The notes beneath the pieces were generated by a model. It made no database searches. It was not told the origin of the DNA and saw nothing but the letters and a program-made list of their open reading frames with translations. A DNA stretch of 64,000 nt from Streptococcus gallolyticus (lineage in GTDB: Bacteria > Bacillota > Bacilli > Lactobacillales > Streptococcaceae), in the NCBI GenBank assembly GCA_019794795.1, contig JAIMFC010000001.1, positions 124,001 through 188,000 on the forward strand, read 5' to 3'. The translations under genes and the position numbers were made by a program. Shown here piece after piece: positions 25,407 to 35,790 of this stretch; the first letter of the stretch is position 1, and each line of letters begins with the position of its first letter.

Positions 25407-27662
25407 ATGGCAAATAGGAAAAATAGAATAATACGGTATGCGCTAAAGAACCGTTCCTATCCTTCTAAAAACCGTCGAAGAGTGGGGCAAAGCCTCATTC
25501 TTTTGACAGTTTTTATCTTTTTTGTTTTCTTGATAAATTTTGCGATTATCATTGGAACAGATACCAAGTTTGGTCAAAATTTATCTGAAGGTGCAGCGAG
25601 AGTCCATCGGATGACGGTTACCAAGCAGGCAAAGCGGGGAACAATTTACGACCGGACAGGAATGCCGATTGCTCAGGATTCAACAACCTATACGATCTAC
25701 GCAATTATTGACAAGGATTACGTCTCGGCCTTGAAGGAACCGCTGTATGTGCAAAGCAGTCAATTTGACAAGGTAGCTGAAATTCTCAACAAGAAGTTGG
25801 GAATGAAGAAAGAGTTTGTCATCCAGCAGTTGAATCTTCCTAATTTGAGCCAAGTTTATTTTGGAACTGCAGGGAAAAATATTTCCTATTCAACCATGAC
25901 GGAGATTCAGTCGACCATGAAAAAGGCGGGAGTTAAAGGGATTAATTTTGACACCAGCCCAGGTCGGATGTATCCAAACGGTAACTTTGCTAGTATTTTT
26001 GTCGGTCTCGCTCAGTTAGCGGACAATGATGATGGCTCACAAAGTCTGGTTGGTCAAACGGGAATGGAATCTGCCTTGAATGGAATCTTGTCTGGTCAAG
26101 ATGGTGAGATTGTCTATGAAAAAGACAGCAAGGGCCGGATTTTGCCAGATACAGCTGACATCAAAAAAGAAACGATTGATGGTCAGGATGTTTATACCAC
26201 GCTATCTGCTGATTTGCAACGATCTTTGGAAACCAATATGGATGTCTTTTACAAGGATACAAAGGCTGTTAATGCCAGTGCTACCCTAGTTTCTGCTAAA
26301 ACAGGGGAAATTTTGGCGACGACGCAACGCCCGACTTTTGATGCAGATACCAAGGAAGGCTTGAGTGAAAAAGACTTTTCATGGCTATCTCTTCTCTATC
26401 AATCTCAGTATGAGCCTGGTTCAACCATGAAGGTGATGACGCTGGCAGCAGCTATTGATAGTGGGAAATTCAAGCCCAATGAAGTCTACTATAATGACAA
26501 GTATGATATCGCCGACGCAACCATTAAAGACTGGACTGTCAATACTGGTCGCGAACCGCAATACCTGAACTATGCCCAAGGATTTGCCCTGTCAAGTAAC
26601 GTGGGAATGACACGTTTGGAGCAGGCTATGGGAGATGACCTTTGGCTCCATTACTTGTCTAAATTCCGCTATGGTTTTCCAACACGTTTTGGAATGACAG
26701 ATGAGTCAGGGGGGATGTTGCCAGAAGAGAACATCGTTTCCTATGCTATGACGTCCTTCGGTCAAGCTATTAACGTAACCCATTTACAAATGCTGCGTTC
26801 CTTTAATGCGATTGCCAATGATGGGGTCATGCTGGAACCCAAATTTATCACGGGAACCTATGATCCCAATACGGATACTTCACGGGTTTCACAGAAGGAA
26901 GTGGTGGGAAATCCTGTTTCAGCTGATGCTGCTAGACAGACACGAAATTATATGATTGCTGTCGGTACAGACCCCTATTATGGAACGCTTTATTCTAAGG
27001 CGGCAGGTGGGGCAGTCATCACAGTAGATGGCTATGATATTGCTGTTAAGTCAGGGACTGCCCAAATTGCCAAGTTAGATGGGACGGGCTATATGGAAGG
27101 AAATAACGACTACATCAACTCAGTTGTAGCCATGATTCCTGCCGAAGATCCACAGTTCATTATGTATGTGACCCTGCAGCAACCAACGAATTTCACCCTT
27201 CTTTCTTGGCAATCAATTGTTAATCCTGTCCTAAAAGAAGCGATGTTGCTGAAGGATAGTTTAAATTTGGATACACCAGCGCAAGCCTTGACGACTGTCA
27301 TCGGTGAGACAGAGTACAAATTAGGAAATATCGTTGGTCAAAGTCCAGGTACAACAGCAGATGATCTTCGTCGCCATTTGGTACAACCTGTTATTTTAGG
27401 AAATGGTTCAAAAATCAAGAAGGTATCTGTCAAAGAAGACAGCAACGTATCAGCCGATCAGCAGATATTGCTACTGACCACGGATTTTACAGAACTGCCT
27501 GATATGTACGGTTGGACCAAGGAAAATGTCAAGATATTTGAAAAATGGACGGGGATTGAAATCACCTACCAAGGAAGTGGAGATAAGGTTACCGCGCAAA
27601 GTAGTGACACTGGCACCTCTCTCAAAAAATTGAAAAAATTAACCATTACACTAGGAGAATAA
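25407..27662 (+). CDS. pbpX: Penicillin-binding protein 2X (septal transpeptidase)
   Basis: 751-residue class B PBP, the FtsI-like septal transpeptidase. One membrane helix (about 28-50), then the non-catalytic pedestal with RGTIYDRTG, then the transpeptidase motifs S339-T-M-K342, S396-S-N398 and K548-S-G-T551. Two PASTA-type repeats end the protein (about 633-750). Active-site motifs are the wild-type forms, with no altered STMK or KSGT. The gene begins 1 base after the ftsL stop and ends 1 base before mraY. Confidence 0.97.
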   Translation: MANRKNRIIRYALKNRSYPSKNRRRVGQSLILLTVFIFFVFLINFAIIIGTDTKFGQNLSEGAARVHRMTVTKQAKRGTIYDRTGMPIAQDSTTYTIYAIIDKDYVSALKEPLYVQSSQFDKVAEILNKKLGMKKEFVIQQLNLPNLSQVYFGTAGKNISYSTMTEIQSTMKKAGVKGINFDTSPGRMYPNGNFASIFVGLAQLADNDDGSQSLVGQTGMESALNGILSGQDGEIVYEKDSKGRILPDTADIKKETIDGQDVYTTLSADLQRSLETNMDVFYKDTKAVNASATLVSAKTGEILATTQRPTFDADTKEGLSEKDFSWLSLLYQSQYEPGSTMKVMTLAAAIDSGKFKPNEVYYNDKYDIADATIKDWTVNTGREPQYLNYAQGFALSSNVGMTRLEQAMGDDLWLHYLSKFRYGFPTRFGMTDESGGMLPEENIVSYAMTSFGQAINVTHLQMLRSFNAIANDGVMLEPKFITGTYDPNTDTSRVSQKEVVGNPVSADAARQTRNYMIAVGTDPYYGTLYSKAAGGAVITVDGYDIAVKSGTAQIAKLDGTGYMEGNNDYINSVVAMIPAEDPQFIMYVTLQQPTNFTLLSWQSIVNPVLKEAMLLKDSLNLDTPAQALTTVIGETEYKLGNIVGQSPGTTADDLRRHLVQPVILGNGSKIKKVSVKEDSNVSADQQILLLTTDFTELPDMYGWTKENVKIFEKWTGIEITYQGSGDKVTAQSSDTGTSLKKLKKLTITLGE

Positions 27663-27663
27663 T

Positions 27664-28662
27664 ATGTTTTCGGCTATTTTAGCAGGGATTGTTGCCTTTG
27701 TCGCAACCGTCCTCCTCATGCCACAATTTATCACCTTTTATCAGAAAAAGCGGATAGAAGGTCAACAGATGCACGAAGATGTCAAGCAACATCAATTTAA
27801 GGCTGGTACCCCCACAATGGGTGGAACTGTCTTCTTGGTAGTAGTTATTCTGGTCAGTCTTCTCTTTGCTCTTGTTTCAAATAGGATGACAGGGGCAGTC
27901 TTTGGTATTCTTTTTATCCTCATGCTCTACGGAGTGGTTGGTTTTTTGGATGATTTCTTGAAAATTTTTCGTAAAATCAACGAAGGTTTGAATCCAAAGC
28001 AAAAATTGATTTTGCAGATTGTTGGAGGATTGGTCTTCTATGCAGTTCATGTAGCTGGAAATGGTGGTGGTGAACTGAATATTTTCGGTTATCACCTTCA
28101 CTTGGGCATTCTCTACATTGCTTTCGTCCTCTTCTGGCTAGTCGGTTTTTCAAATGCCGTTAATCTGACAGACGGTATTGATGGCTTAGCCTCTATTTCG
28201 GTTGCTATTAGTCTTATAGCTTATTCAGTTATTGCAGTTAAACAAGGTCAATACGATATTCTTCTTGTCTGTGTAACCATGATTGGGGCGCTTCTTGGCT
28301 TCTTTGTCTTCAACCACAAGCCAGCTAAGATTTTTATGGGTGACGTGGGTAGTCTAGCTCTAGGCGGGATGCTTGCAACTATTTCAATTGCCCTCCATCA
28401 AGAATGGACATTGCTCTTTATCGGCTTGGTTTATGTCTTTGAAACCTCATCGGTTATGATGCAGGTGACCTACTTCAAGTACACTAAGAAAAAATATGGG
28501 GAAGGTCGTCGGATTTTCCGTATGACTCCTTTCCATCACCATTTGGAATTAGGTGGCCTGACTGGTAAAACTAAAAAATGGTCGGAATGGCAAGTTGACT
28601 TCTTTCTTTGGGGAGTCGGTCTGGTCATGAGTTTGATCACTCTAGCTTTTCTATATTTGTAA
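27664..28662 (+). CDS. mraY: Phospho-N-acetylmuramoyl-pentapeptide transferase
   Basis: 332-residue multi-pass enzyme that makes lipid I from UDP-MurNAc-pentapeptide and undecaprenyl phosphate. Family motifs are visible: [13 protein letters not shown], the Asp pair in [32 protein letters not shown] and [12 protein letters not shown]. About ten hydrophobic segments. Ends the division cluster; a terminator follows. Confidence 0.97.
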   Translation: MFSAILAGIVAFVATVLLMPQFITFYQKKRIEGQQMHEDVKQHQFKAGTPTMGGTVFLVVVILVSLLFALVSNRMTGAVFGILFILMLYGVVGFLDDFLKIFRKINEGLNPKQKLILQIVGGLVFYAVHVAGNGGGELNIFGYHLHLGILYIAFVLFWLVGFSNAVNLTDGIDGLASISVAISLIAYSVIAVKQGQYDILLVCVTMIGALLGFFVFNHKPAKIFMGDVGSLALGGMLATISIALHQEWTLLFIGLVYVFETSSVMMQVTYFKYTKKKYGEGRRIFRMTPFHHHLELGGLTGKTKKWSEWQVDFFLWGVGLVMSLITLAFLYL

Positions 28663-28666
28663 TTTA

Positions 28667-28692
28667 AAAAATCAGCCTAGTGCTGGTTTTTG
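28667..28692 (+). terminator. Terminator of the rsmH-mraY cluster
   Basis: AAATCAGC / GCTGGTTT stem, short loop, then T-rich tract. Confidence 0.75.
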
Positions 28693-28720
28693 TTTTTGTC
28701 AGAGAAGGTCAGTTCAGATT

Positions 28721-28750
28721 TTGCCAGTAAAGGAAAAAATTTGCTATAAT
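28721..28750 (+). promoter_or_regulatory. Promoter of the DEAD-box helicase gene
   Basis: TTGCCA (28721-28726), 18-bp spacer, TATAAT (28745-28750). Confidence 0.7.
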
Positions 28751-28776
28751 AGGAATAAGTAGAAAAAGAGGAAACT

Positions 28777-30120
28777 ATGAAATTTACAGAATTTACATTA
28801 AAAAATTACATTCAGGAAGCTCTAGTAGCTATCCAATTTATCACGGCGACAGAAGTACAGGAAAAGTTGATTCCGGTTGTCTTATCAGGACGTGACTTGG
28901 TTGGCGAGTCCAAGACTGGTTCAGGGAAAACACACACCTTCTTGATTCCGCTTTTCCAAAAATTAGATGAGAATCAAGACTTTGTACAGGCAGTAATCAC
29001 TGCTCCATCGCGTGAGTTGGCGACGCAGATTTACCAAGCGGCCAAGCAAATTGCTGACCACTCTGAGACAGAGATTCGTGTGGTGAATTATGTTGGTGGG
29101 ACGGATAAGAACCGTCAGATTGAGAAGTTGCAGTCTAGTCAGCCTCACATCGTTATCGGGACACCAGGACGGATTTACGATTTGGTGAAATCTGGTGATT
29201 TGGCGATTCACAAGGCAACAACTTTTGTGGTGGACGAGGCCGATATGACCTTGGATATGGGCTTCTTAGAAACAGTAGATAAGATTGCATCTAGCTTGCC
29301 AAAACACTTGCAATTTATGGTCTTTTCAGCGACTATTCCGCAAAAATTGCAGCCATTTTTGAAGAAATATTTGTCTAATCCTGTCATGGAAAAAATCAAG
29401 ACTCAGACTGTCATTGCTGATACTATTGAAAATTGGTTGGTATCGACAAAAGGTCGTGACAAGAATGCACAAATTCTCCAAATGACAAAAATCATGCAAC
29501 CCTACTTGGCAATGATTTTCGTCAACACCAAGGAACGTGCAGACGAATTGCACAATTACCTTTTGTCAAATGGCTTAAAAGTGGCAAAAATTCACGGAGA
29601 CGTGCCACCGCGTGAACGCAAACGCATTATGAACCAAGTGAAAAACTTGGATTTTGAGTATATCGTAGCAACAGATTTAGCGGCCCGTGGGATTGATATT
29701 GAAGGTGTCAGCCATGTCATCAACGATGCGATTCCGCAAGACTTGTCCTTCTTTGTTCACCGTGTCGGTCGTACAGGGCGAAATGGCTTGTCTGGAATTG
29801 CCATTACTCTTTATCAACCAAGCGATGATGCGGATATCCGTGAGTTGGAGAAGATGAATATCAAGTTCCAACCTAAGGAAATCAAAGACGGCGAATTCCA
29901 AGATACCTATGATCGTGACCGTCGTGCCAATCGTGAAAAGTCAAATGAGAAACTGGACTTGGAAATGATTGGATTGGTCAAGAAGAAAAAGAAAAAAATC
30001 AAGCCAGGTTACAAAAAGAAAATTAAGTGGGCTGTGGATGAAAAACGCCGTAAGACTAAGCGCGTAGAAGCGCGTGCTAAAGGACGTGCAGAGCGTAAAG
30101 CTAAACGCCAAAGCTTTTAA
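28777..30120 (+). CDS. DEAD-box RNA helicase (CshB-like)
   Basis: 447-residue ATP-dependent RNA helicase. Q-motif region FITATEVQEKLIP, Walker A SKTGSGKT, PSRELA, TPGR, DEAD (VVDEADMTLDMGF), SAT (FSATIP), then C-domain motifs IHGDVPPRERKR, ATDLAARGID and HRVGRTGR. The last about 60 residues are a Lys/Arg-rich tail (KKKKKKIKPGYKKKIKW), typical of CshB-like helicases acting in cold adaptation, RNA decay or ribosome assembly. Own promoter. Confidence 0.92.
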   Translation: MKFTEFTLKNYIQEALVAIQFITATEVQEKLIPVVLSGRDLVGESKTGSGKTHTFLIPLFQKLDENQDFVQAVITAPSRELATQIYQAAKQIADHSETEIRVVNYVGGTDKNRQIEKLQSSQPHIVIGTPGRIYDLVKSGDLAIHKATTFVVDEADMTLDMGFLETVDKIASSLPKHLQFMVFSATIPQKLQPFLKKYLSNPVMEKIKTQTVIADTIENWLVSTKGRDKNAQILQMTKIMQPYLAMIFVNTKERADELHNYLLSNGLKVAKIHGDVPPRERKRIMNQVKNLDFEYIVATDLAARGIDIEGVSHVINDAIPQDLSFFVHRVGRTGRNGLSGIAITLYQPSDDADIRELEKMNIKFQPKEIKDGEFQDTYDRDRRANREKSNEKLDLEMIGLVKKKKKKIKPGYKKKIKWAVDEKRRKTKRVEARAKGRAERKAKRQSF

Positions 30121-30133
30121 TTGAGGTGGGCAT

Positions 30134-30358
30134 ATGTTGCAAATGATTTTAAGCCTCTATCTGCAAAGTCTCCTTTTTTCAGCTATTATTGTCTTGCTTC
30201 TAAGCCTGATTTGGTTTGCAAGACGAGCTGGGAAGGGGCTAGATAGGACTGCCAACGACCGCCATCAGTTTTTAATGGATTTGTTGATGATTAATGTTAT
30301 GACAATCCCGATACTTGCTTTTGGAATTGTCGGCATTCTCATCATGTTTAAGGTTTAG
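30134..30358 (+). CDS. DUF4059 membrane protein
   Basis: 74-residue two-helix membrane protein (about 5-28 and 48-70) with a basic loop (RRAGKGLDRTANDRHQF) that defines DUF4059. In streptococci this gene precedes trxB, as here (12-bp gap), and in other species sits near peptide or amino-acid transport genes. Function unknown. Confidence 0.8.
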   Translation: MLQMILSLYLQSLLFSAIIVLLLSLIWFARRAGKGLDRTANDRHQFLMDLLMINVMTIPILAFGIVGILIMFKV

Positions 30359-30370
30359 AAAGTAGAAAAT

Positions 30371-31288
30371 ATGTACGATACAATTATTATTGGAGCGGGG
30401 CCAGCAGGGATGACTGCGGCTCTCTATGCTGGTCGCAGTAACCTCAAAGTGGCGCTTTTGGAACGTGGGATTTACGGCGGTCAGATGCAAAATACGGCTG
30501 ATATTGAAAATTATCCAGGCTATGCTAATATTTCAGGCCCAGAATTGTCTGAAAAAATGTTTGAACCTCTTGAGAAGTTTGGTGTAGAACACCTCTTTGG
30601 ACAAGTAGTTCGCATTGAAAACGAGGGATTAGTCAAGAAAGTCATTACCGAAGATGAGACTTTGGAGACAAAATCGATTGTCCTTGCTATGGGTGCTAAA
30701 CACCGTCTTCTAGGAGTCCCTGGCGAAGCGGAATATAACAGCCGCGGTGTATCTTACTGTGCTGTCTGCGATGGAGCTTTTTTCCGAGAACAAGACCTTT
30801 TGGTTGTTGGTGGAGGGGATTCTGCAGTGGAAGAAGCAGCTTTCTTGACTCAATTTGCCAAATCAGTAACCATTGTTCACCGTCGTGATCAACTTCGTGC
30901 GCAAAAAGTTCTTCAAGATCGTGCCTTTGTCAATGAAAAAATCAATGTCATATGGGATAGTGTGGTAGAAGAAATCAAGGGCGACGACCGTAAGGTTCAA
31001 TCTGTTGTCTTGAAAAATGTTAAAACTGGTGAAGTGTCAGAACATGCCTTTGGCGGCGTCTTTATCTATGTCGGACTAGATCCAATGACAGAAGCGGTAG
31101 CTGATTTGAACATAACAGATGAGGCTGGCTGGATTGTAACCAATGATCTGATGGAAACAAGCCAAGCAGGGATTTTTGCCGCAGGCGACATCCGTCAAAA
31201 ACACCTTCGCCAAGTGACAACAGCTGTTGGAGATGGCGCTATGGCTGGCCAGCAAGTCTACAATTACTTGACAGCCTTGGAAGGATAG
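30371..31288 (+). CDS. trxB: Thioredoxin reductase
   Basis: 305-residue low-molecular-weight NADPH thioredoxin reductase. FAD-binding GAGPAGM (8-14), redox pair C130-A-V-C133, NADPH loop GGGDSAVEEA with HRRDQLRAQ, and the C-terminal FAD motif GIFAAGDIR. Keeps cytoplasmic thioredoxin reduced, central to oxidative-stress tolerance in catalase-negative streptococci. Part of DUF4059-trxB-DUF177. Confidence 0.95.
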   Translation: MYDTIIIGAGPAGMTAALYAGRSNLKVALLERGIYGGQMQNTADIENYPGYANISGPELSEKMFEPLEKFGVEHLFGQVVRIENEGLVKKVITEDETLETKSIVLAMGAKHRLLGVPGEAEYNSRGVSYCAVCDGAFFREQDLLVVGGGDSAVEEAAFLTQFAKSVTIVHRRDQLRAQKVLQDRAFVNEKINVIWDSVVEEIKGDDRKVQSVVLKNVKTGEVSEHAFGGVFIYVGLDPMTEAVADLNITDEAGWIVTNDLMETSQAGIFAAGDIRQKHLRQVTTAVGDGAMAGQQVYNYLTALEG

Positions 31289-31298
31289 AAGGTGGACC

Positions 31299-31835
31299 AT
31301 GTTTCATATTTATGATATTCAAAAAAATCCAGAAGGCATTTCTTTTGAGAAAAATCTAGAAGTGACGGAAGAGCTCAAGGCGCGAAATAGTGAAATCCTT
31401 GATTTATCAGCTGTTCATGCTCAAGGAAGTGTCCGCTTTGAAGCAGGTTTTTACTTCTTAGACTATATCATGTCCTATACCATTACCTTGGCATCCAGTC
31501 GCTCGCTCAAGCCTGTTGAGAAGGTAGAAACGGTGACGGTTAATGAAATTTTTGTGGCAGATGAATCCGTCCTAAAGGAAAAAGACTTGGTGGACGCAGA
31601 TATGGTCTTGGTGGTAGAAGATGAACAAATTCGCTTGGATGAAAGCGTAGCGGACAACATCTTACTCAATATTCCGATGAAAATTTTAACGCCCGAAGAA
31701 GAAGCAGGGACAGATTTGCCTTCTGGAAGTGACTGGACTCTTTTGACCGAAGAAGATTTCCAAGAAAGTCAGCAGGAGAAAAAAGAAGCAGCTAGTCCTT
31801 TTGCCCAGTTACAAGGGCTTTTTGACCAAGAATGA
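31299..31835 (+). CDS. DUF177 (YceD family) protein
   Basis: 178-residue YceD/DUF177 protein with acidic C-terminus. In many bacteria this gene precedes rpmF and is linked to 23S rRNA or L32 metabolism; rpmF is absent here and gnd follows. Typical family strand pattern [28 protein letters not shown]. Overlaps no neighbour; starts 10 bp after trxB with AGAAGGTGG. Confidence 0.8.
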   Translation: MFHIYDIQKNPEGISFEKNLEVTEELKARNSEILDLSAVHAQGSVRFEAGFYFLDYIMSYTITLASSRSLKPVEKVETVTVNEIFVADESVLKEKDLVDADMVLVVEDEQIRLDESVADNILLNIPMKILTPEEEAGTDLPSGSDWTLLTEEDFQESQQEKKEAASPFAQLQGLFDQE

Positions 31836-31849
31836 AATTGACAGAATAT

Positions 31850-31878
31850 TTGCAAAATCGCCCCTTTTGGTGTACAAT
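31850..31878 (+). promoter_or_regulatory. Promoter of gnd-ritR
   Basis: TTGCAA (31850-31855), 17-bp spacer, TACAAT (31873-31878). Confidence 0.7.
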
Positions 31879-31911
31879 AAACGAGATAAACTATTACAGA
31901 GGAGCAAACTC

Positions 31912-33336
31912 ATGACAAAAGCAAACTTTGGTGTAGTAGGGATGGCCGTAATGGGTCGCAACCTCGCCCTCAACGTTGAATCACGTGGTTACACAGTTGC
32001 CATTTACAACCGTTCAGCAGATAAAACAGAAGATGTGGTTGCTAGCAACCCAGGTAAAAAATTAGTACCAAGTTATGATGTGGAATCTTTCGTAAATTCG
32101 ATTGAAAAACCACGCCGTATCATGCTCATGGTGCAAGCTGGTAAGGGAACTGATGCAACGATTCAATCTCTTCTTCCTTATTTGGACAAGGGTGATATCT
32201 TAATTGACGGTGGGAATACTTACTTTGAAGATACCATCCGTCGTTCAAATGAATTGGCTGACTCAGGTATTAACTTCATCGGAACAGGTGTTTCTGGTGG
32301 TGAAAAAGGTGCCCTCGAAGGTCCTTCTATCATGCCTGGTGGTCAAAAAGAAGCCTACGAATTGGTGGCGGATGTCTTGGAAGAAATTTCAGCAAAAGCA
32401 CCAGAAGATGGGGCTCCATGTGTGACCTATATCGGTCCTAACGGTGCCGGTCACTACGTAAAAATGGTGCACAACGGTATTGAGTACGGTGACATGCAAT
32501 TGATTGCTGAGTCATATGACCTTATGCAACACTTGCTTGGTTTGTCAGTAGACGAAATGGCTGAAATCTTTACTGAGTGGAACCAAGGGGAATTGGATAG
32601 CTACTTGATTGAAATCACTTCTGATATCTTGAAACGCAAAGATGATGAAGGTCAAGATGGTCCAATCGTAGATTATATTCTTGATGCCGCTGGTAACAAA
32701 GGGACTGGTAAATGGACAAGCCAACAATCACTTGATTTGGGTGTGCCATTGTCACTCATCACTGAGTCTGTGTTTGCGCGTTATATCTCAACTTACAAAG
32801 AAGAGCGTGTACATGCTAGCAAGGTTCTTCCAAAGCCAGCTCCATTTAACTATGAAGGCGACAAGGCTGAATTGATTGAAAAAATCCGTCAAGCCCTTTA
32901 CTTCTCAAAAATCATTTCTTATGCACAAGGTTTTGCACAGCTCCGTGTGGCTTCTAAAGAAAACAACTGGGACTTGCCATTTGCAGATATCGCGTCAATC
33001 TGGCGTGCAGGATGTATCATTCGTTCACGTTTCTTGCAAAAAATCACGGATGCTTACAACCGTGAAGCAGACTTGGCTAACCTTCTCTTGGATGAATACT
33101 TCCTTGATGTAACGGCTAAGTACCAACAATCTGTTCGTGACGTTGTGAGTCTTGCTATTCAAGCAGGTGTGCCAGTGCCAACCTTCTCAGCAGCTATCAC
33201 TTACTTCGATAGCTACCGTGCAGAAAACTTGCCAGCTAACTTAATCCAAGCACAACGTGACTACTTCGGTGCCCACACTTATGAACGTAAAGACAAAGAA
33301 GGGATCTTCCATTACTCATGGTATGATGAAAAATAA
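31912..33336 (+). CDS. gnd: 6-phosphogluconate dehydrogenase (decarboxylating)
   Basis: 474 residues from ATG 31912 ([21 protein letters not shown]), preceded by AGAGGAG; longer in-frame readings run back through the promoter. NADP loop GMAVMG, substrate-binding [19 protein letters not shown] and [14 protein letters not shown]-terminal [32 protein letters not shown]. Oxidative pentose-phosphate enzyme producing NADPH and ribulose-5-phosphate. Only 3 bp before the response regulator; the gnd-ritR order is conserved in pneumococcus. Confidence 0.96.
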   Translation: MTKANFGVVGMAVMGRNLALNVESRGYTVAIYNRSADKTEDVVASNPGKKLVPSYDVESFVNSIEKPRRIMLMVQAGKGTDATIQSLLPYLDKGDILIDGGNTYFEDTIRRSNELADSGINFIGTGVSGGEKGALEGPSIMPGGQKEAYELVADVLEEISAKAPEDGAPCVTYIGPNGAGHYVKMVHNGIEYGDMQLIAESYDLMQHLLGLSVDEMAEIFTEWNQGELDSYLIEITSDILKRKDDEGQDGPIVDYILDAAGNKGTGKWTSQQSLDLGVPLSLITESVFARYISTYKEERVHASKVLPKPAPFNYEGDKAELIEKIRQALYFSKIISYAQGFAQLRVASKENNWDLPFADIASIWRAGCIIRSRFLQKITDAYNREADLANLLLDEYFLDVTAKYQQSVRDVVSLAIQAGVPVPTFSAAITYFDSYRAENLPANLIQAQRDYFGAHTYERKDKEGIFHYSWYDEK

Positions 33337-33339
33337 GAT

Positions 33340-34029
33340 ATGGCCAAGAAGATTTTAATTGCAGGTAAAGAGCGAAATCTGTCGCATTTTGTATCCATGG
33401 AATTGCAGAAAAAAGACTATATTGTGGATTACGCAGCGACGGGGCAAGAAGCGCTCCAGCTTGCAAATGAAACAGATTTTGATCTTATTATCATGAGTTT
33501 TCAGTTATCTGATATGACCAGTAAGGACTTGGCTGCTAGTATTCTTAGAATCAAGCCAGCAACGGTCATCATTGTGGTTGCGGAGCCGGATGAAGCGGAA
33601 CGATATGGTGATGAAATCCGTTCTTATGCGGTTTCTTACACCATAAAACCCTTTGTCATTCAAGACTTGGTTGGTCAAGTAGATATGATTTTCCGTGGTC
33701 GTGATTTTATTGATGAGCATTGTAAGCAGGTGAAATTGCATGCGGCTTATCGTGATTTAAAGATTGATTTTCAAAATCGGACGGTGACGCGTGGGGCAGA
33801 ATTAATTTCCCTTACCCGTCGCGAATATGACCTATTGGCGACTCTGATGAACAGTCAGGATACCATGACACGGGAACAGTTACTGGAAAAGGTCTGGCAG
33901 TATGAATCTGGAACGGAGACAAATGTCGTGGATGTTTACATTCGTTATCTTCGAGGAAAACTAGATTTGCCAGGTCAATTATCCTATATTAAAACCATTC
34001 GTGGTGTTGGCTATGCCATGCGTGACTAA
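33340..34029 (+). CDS. ritR: Orphan atypical response regulator, RitR/CovR type
   Basis: 229-residue OmpR-family regulator: receiver about 3-118, winged helix about 132-227 (RREYDLLATLM, ETNVVDVYIRYLRGKL, IRGVGYAM). The receiver cannot be phosphorylated in the usual way: the acceptor Asp53 is Ser (DLIIMSFQL) and the acidic pair is Gly9-Lys10 before Glu11; Lys103 is kept. Cys128 (DEHC) is at the position of the redox-sensing Cys128 of pneumococcal RitR, whose own acceptor is Asn. No kinase gene is adjacent. By analogy it controls iron and oxidative-stress genes; in S. suis a CovR-type orphan is reported. It follows gnd by 3 bp. Confidence 0.88.
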   Translation: MAKKILIAGKERNLSHFVSMELQKKDYIVDYAATGQEALQLANETDFDLIIMSFQLSDMTSKDLAASILRIKPATVIIVVAEPDEAERYGDEIRSYAVSYTIKPFVIQDLVGQVDMIFRGRDFIDEHCKQVKLHAAYRDLKIDFQNRTVTRGAELISLTRREYDLLATLMNSQDTMTREQLLEKVWQYESGTETNVVDVYIRYLRGKLDLPGQLSYIKTIRGVGYAMRD

Positions 34030-34044
34030 TGGAATATCAATTGC

Positions 34045-34076
34045 AATCAGATGAGGGTTCTCTCATCTGATTTTTT
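34045..34076 (+). terminator. Terminator after ritR
   Basis: AATCAGATGAG / CTCATCTGATT, 11 bp perfect with 6-nt loop, then T-run. Confidence 0.92.
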
Positions 34077-34125
34077 GGTAGATTTAGTGTATAATAGTTA
34101 AAAATTTCGTGAAAAAGGAAGTTCT

Positions 34126-35238
34126 ATGAAGACTACATTTAAAGAAAAAATACTGCTGATTACCTTTTCTGCCTTGGTACTCTTAGCGGTGCTGCGATAT
34201 GAGGAAATGTTGAAGTTGATTTCTCTTCTGTTAGGAAGCGTCAATTCGCTATTGATCGGAGCTATTTTTGCTTTTGTCCTCAACGTTCCCATGAAAAAAT
34301 TAGAGCACTTTATCGAGAAGGTGCCGTTTTTAAAAAAATCCAGCCGTCCCGTAGCTATTGCTGGGGTTTTGGTAGCCTTTGCTTTGATTGTAACGGGCTT
34401 GGTCATGATTATCCTGCCGACCTTGACGACCACCATCTCTCAACTCGTTAGTGTAACCAATGAGGCGATTCCTAAGCTTGTCTCTACGCTACAAGAAAAT
34501 GGCATTCTATCAAGTAAGGTAGGGCAACAGGTTAATGGATATGTCAGCAAGTTTACGGGTTGGGATAGCTTGTCGGGCTATCTTACCAAGTTTTTAACAG
34601 GTTTGGCAAGCAATGTTTCAGGAATTTTTTCAAATGTCTTAACCTTGATTATGGCTTTCTTTTTCACACTGAGTATTCTAGCCAGCAAGGAACACTTACA
34701 GGATATGACCTCTAAGTTGCTCCATGCAATTTTTCCAAGAAGAGTGGTTCAGAATGTGACCTATGTGGGGGAAGTGATTATTGATACTTACGACCGCTTT
34801 CTCATGAGCCAAATCGTGGAAGCCTGTATTATCGGACTCTTGGTTTTTACAGGCTATTCGCTATCAGGGATTCCTTATGCAGCGATGGCAGGGATTTTGG
34901 CGGGTGTGCTTTCCTTTGTGCCTTACATTGGTCCTTTGTCGGCTTGTTTGATTAGTGCCCTTTTTGTGGCGGTGCAAAATCCGCTCTTGGCCCTGTGGTC
35001 TATTGTTCTCTTTCAGTTGATTCAGCTGATTGAGGGGAATGTTATTTATCCGCGTGTGGTGGGGCAATCCGTTGGTCTTCCGACTTTGTTTACCCTCGCT
35101 GCAGCCTTAATCGGTGGAAATCTCTTTGGTCTTTTGGGAATGGTTTTCTTTACGCCGATTTTCGCAGTTCTATATCGCTTGGTTCGTGAATGGACCTATG
35201 ACCGCTTGGCGGAAAAAAATAGTTTGGAAGAGGAGTGA
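34126..35238 (+). CDS. AI-2E family transporter (UPF0118/PerM-like)
   Basis: 370-residue permease of the AI-2E (PerM/YdiK) family with about eight membrane segments. The conserved late segment GIPYAAMAGILAGVLSFVPYIGP and the IEGNVIYPRVVGQSVGLPTLFTL motif are diagnostic. Family substrates vary; Na+(Li+)/H+ antiport has been shown for some, autoinducer export for others. TATAAT at 34090-34095 gives it its own promoter. In GAS and GBS covS occupies the space between covR and nrdR. Confidence 0.88.
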   Translation: MKTTFKEKILLITFSALVLLAVLRYEEMLKLISLLLGSVNSLLIGAIFAFVLNVPMKKLEHFIEKVPFLKKSSRPVAIAGVLVAFALIVTGLVMIILPTLTTTISQLVSVTNEAIPKLVSTLQENGILSSKVGQQVNGYVSKFTGWDSLSGYLTKFLTGLASNVSGIFSNVLTLIMAFFFTLSILASKEHLQDMTSKLLHAIFPRRVVQNVTYVGEVIIDTYDRFLMSQIVEACIIGLLVFTGYSLSGIPYAAMAGILAGVLSFVPYIGPLSACLISALFVAVQNPLLALWSIVLFQLIQLIEGNVIYPRVVGQSVGLPTLFTLAAALIGGNLFGLLGMVFFTPIFAVLYRLVREWTYDRLAEKNSLEEE

Positions 35239-35259
35239 GTTCAGCTTACTCCCTTTTAT
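35232..35259 (+). terminator. Terminator overlapping the AI-2E gene end
   Basis: GGAGTGAG / CTTACTCC stem with a 5-nt loop and CTTTT; it includes the stop codon. Confidence 0.7.
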
Positions 35260-35313
35260 TATGCCTAGAAGTATGGTACAATGAGATGATAATGATAAAA
35301 TGGGGGAGAGAAG

Positions 35314-35787
35314 ATGCGTTGTCCAAAATGCAATAGCTTGAAGTCCAGTGTGGTAGATAGTCGGCAGGCTGAAGATGGCAATACAATCCGTCGTCGTCGT
35401 GAATGTGAAAAGTGCGATTATCGTTTTACAACCTATGAGCGCGTAGAAGAAAAAACACTGGTTGTGGTCAAAAAAGATGGCACGCGTGAGCAATTTTCGC
35501 GTGAAAAAATCTTTAACGGTATTATCCGCTCTGCGCAAAAACGACCAGTTTCTAGTGCAGAAATTGATGACGTGGTTAATCGCATTGAACAAAAAGTTCG
35601 TGCCCAAAGTGACAACGAAGTGGAAAGTGATGTCATTGGTAACCTCGTCATGGAAGAACTGGTGGATTTAGATGAGATTACCTACGTTCGCTTTGCTTCT
35701 GTCTATCGCTCTTTCAAGGATGTCAGTGAGTTGGAAATTTTGCTTAAGCAGATTACTAAATCGGGCAAGCACAAAAAGCAGGATTAA
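35314..35787 (+). CDS. nrdR: Transcriptional repressor NrdR
   Basis: 157-residue repressor of ribonucleotide reductase genes. The zinc ribbon has C3-x2-C6 and C31-x2-C34; the ATP-cone (about 46-136) contains [19 protein letters not shown]. It senses dATP/ATP. Preceded by an extended -10 (TGG-TACAAT, 35277-35282) and coupled to dnaB 4 bp downstream. Confidence 0.96.
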   Translation: MRCPKCNSLKSSVVDSRQAEDGNTIRRRRECEKCDYRFTTYERVEEKTLVVVKKDGTREQFSREKIFNGIIRSAQKRPVSSAEIDDVVNRIEQKVRAQSDNEVESDVIGNLVMEELVDLDEITYVRFASVYRSFKDVSELEILLKQITKSGKHKKQD

Positions 35788-35790
35788 GCT

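Noticed and set aside
31801..31911. Extended N-terminus for gnd
   Set aside because: Would begin inside the upstream gene and cross the gnd promoter; ATG 31912 with AGAGGAG gives the family length.
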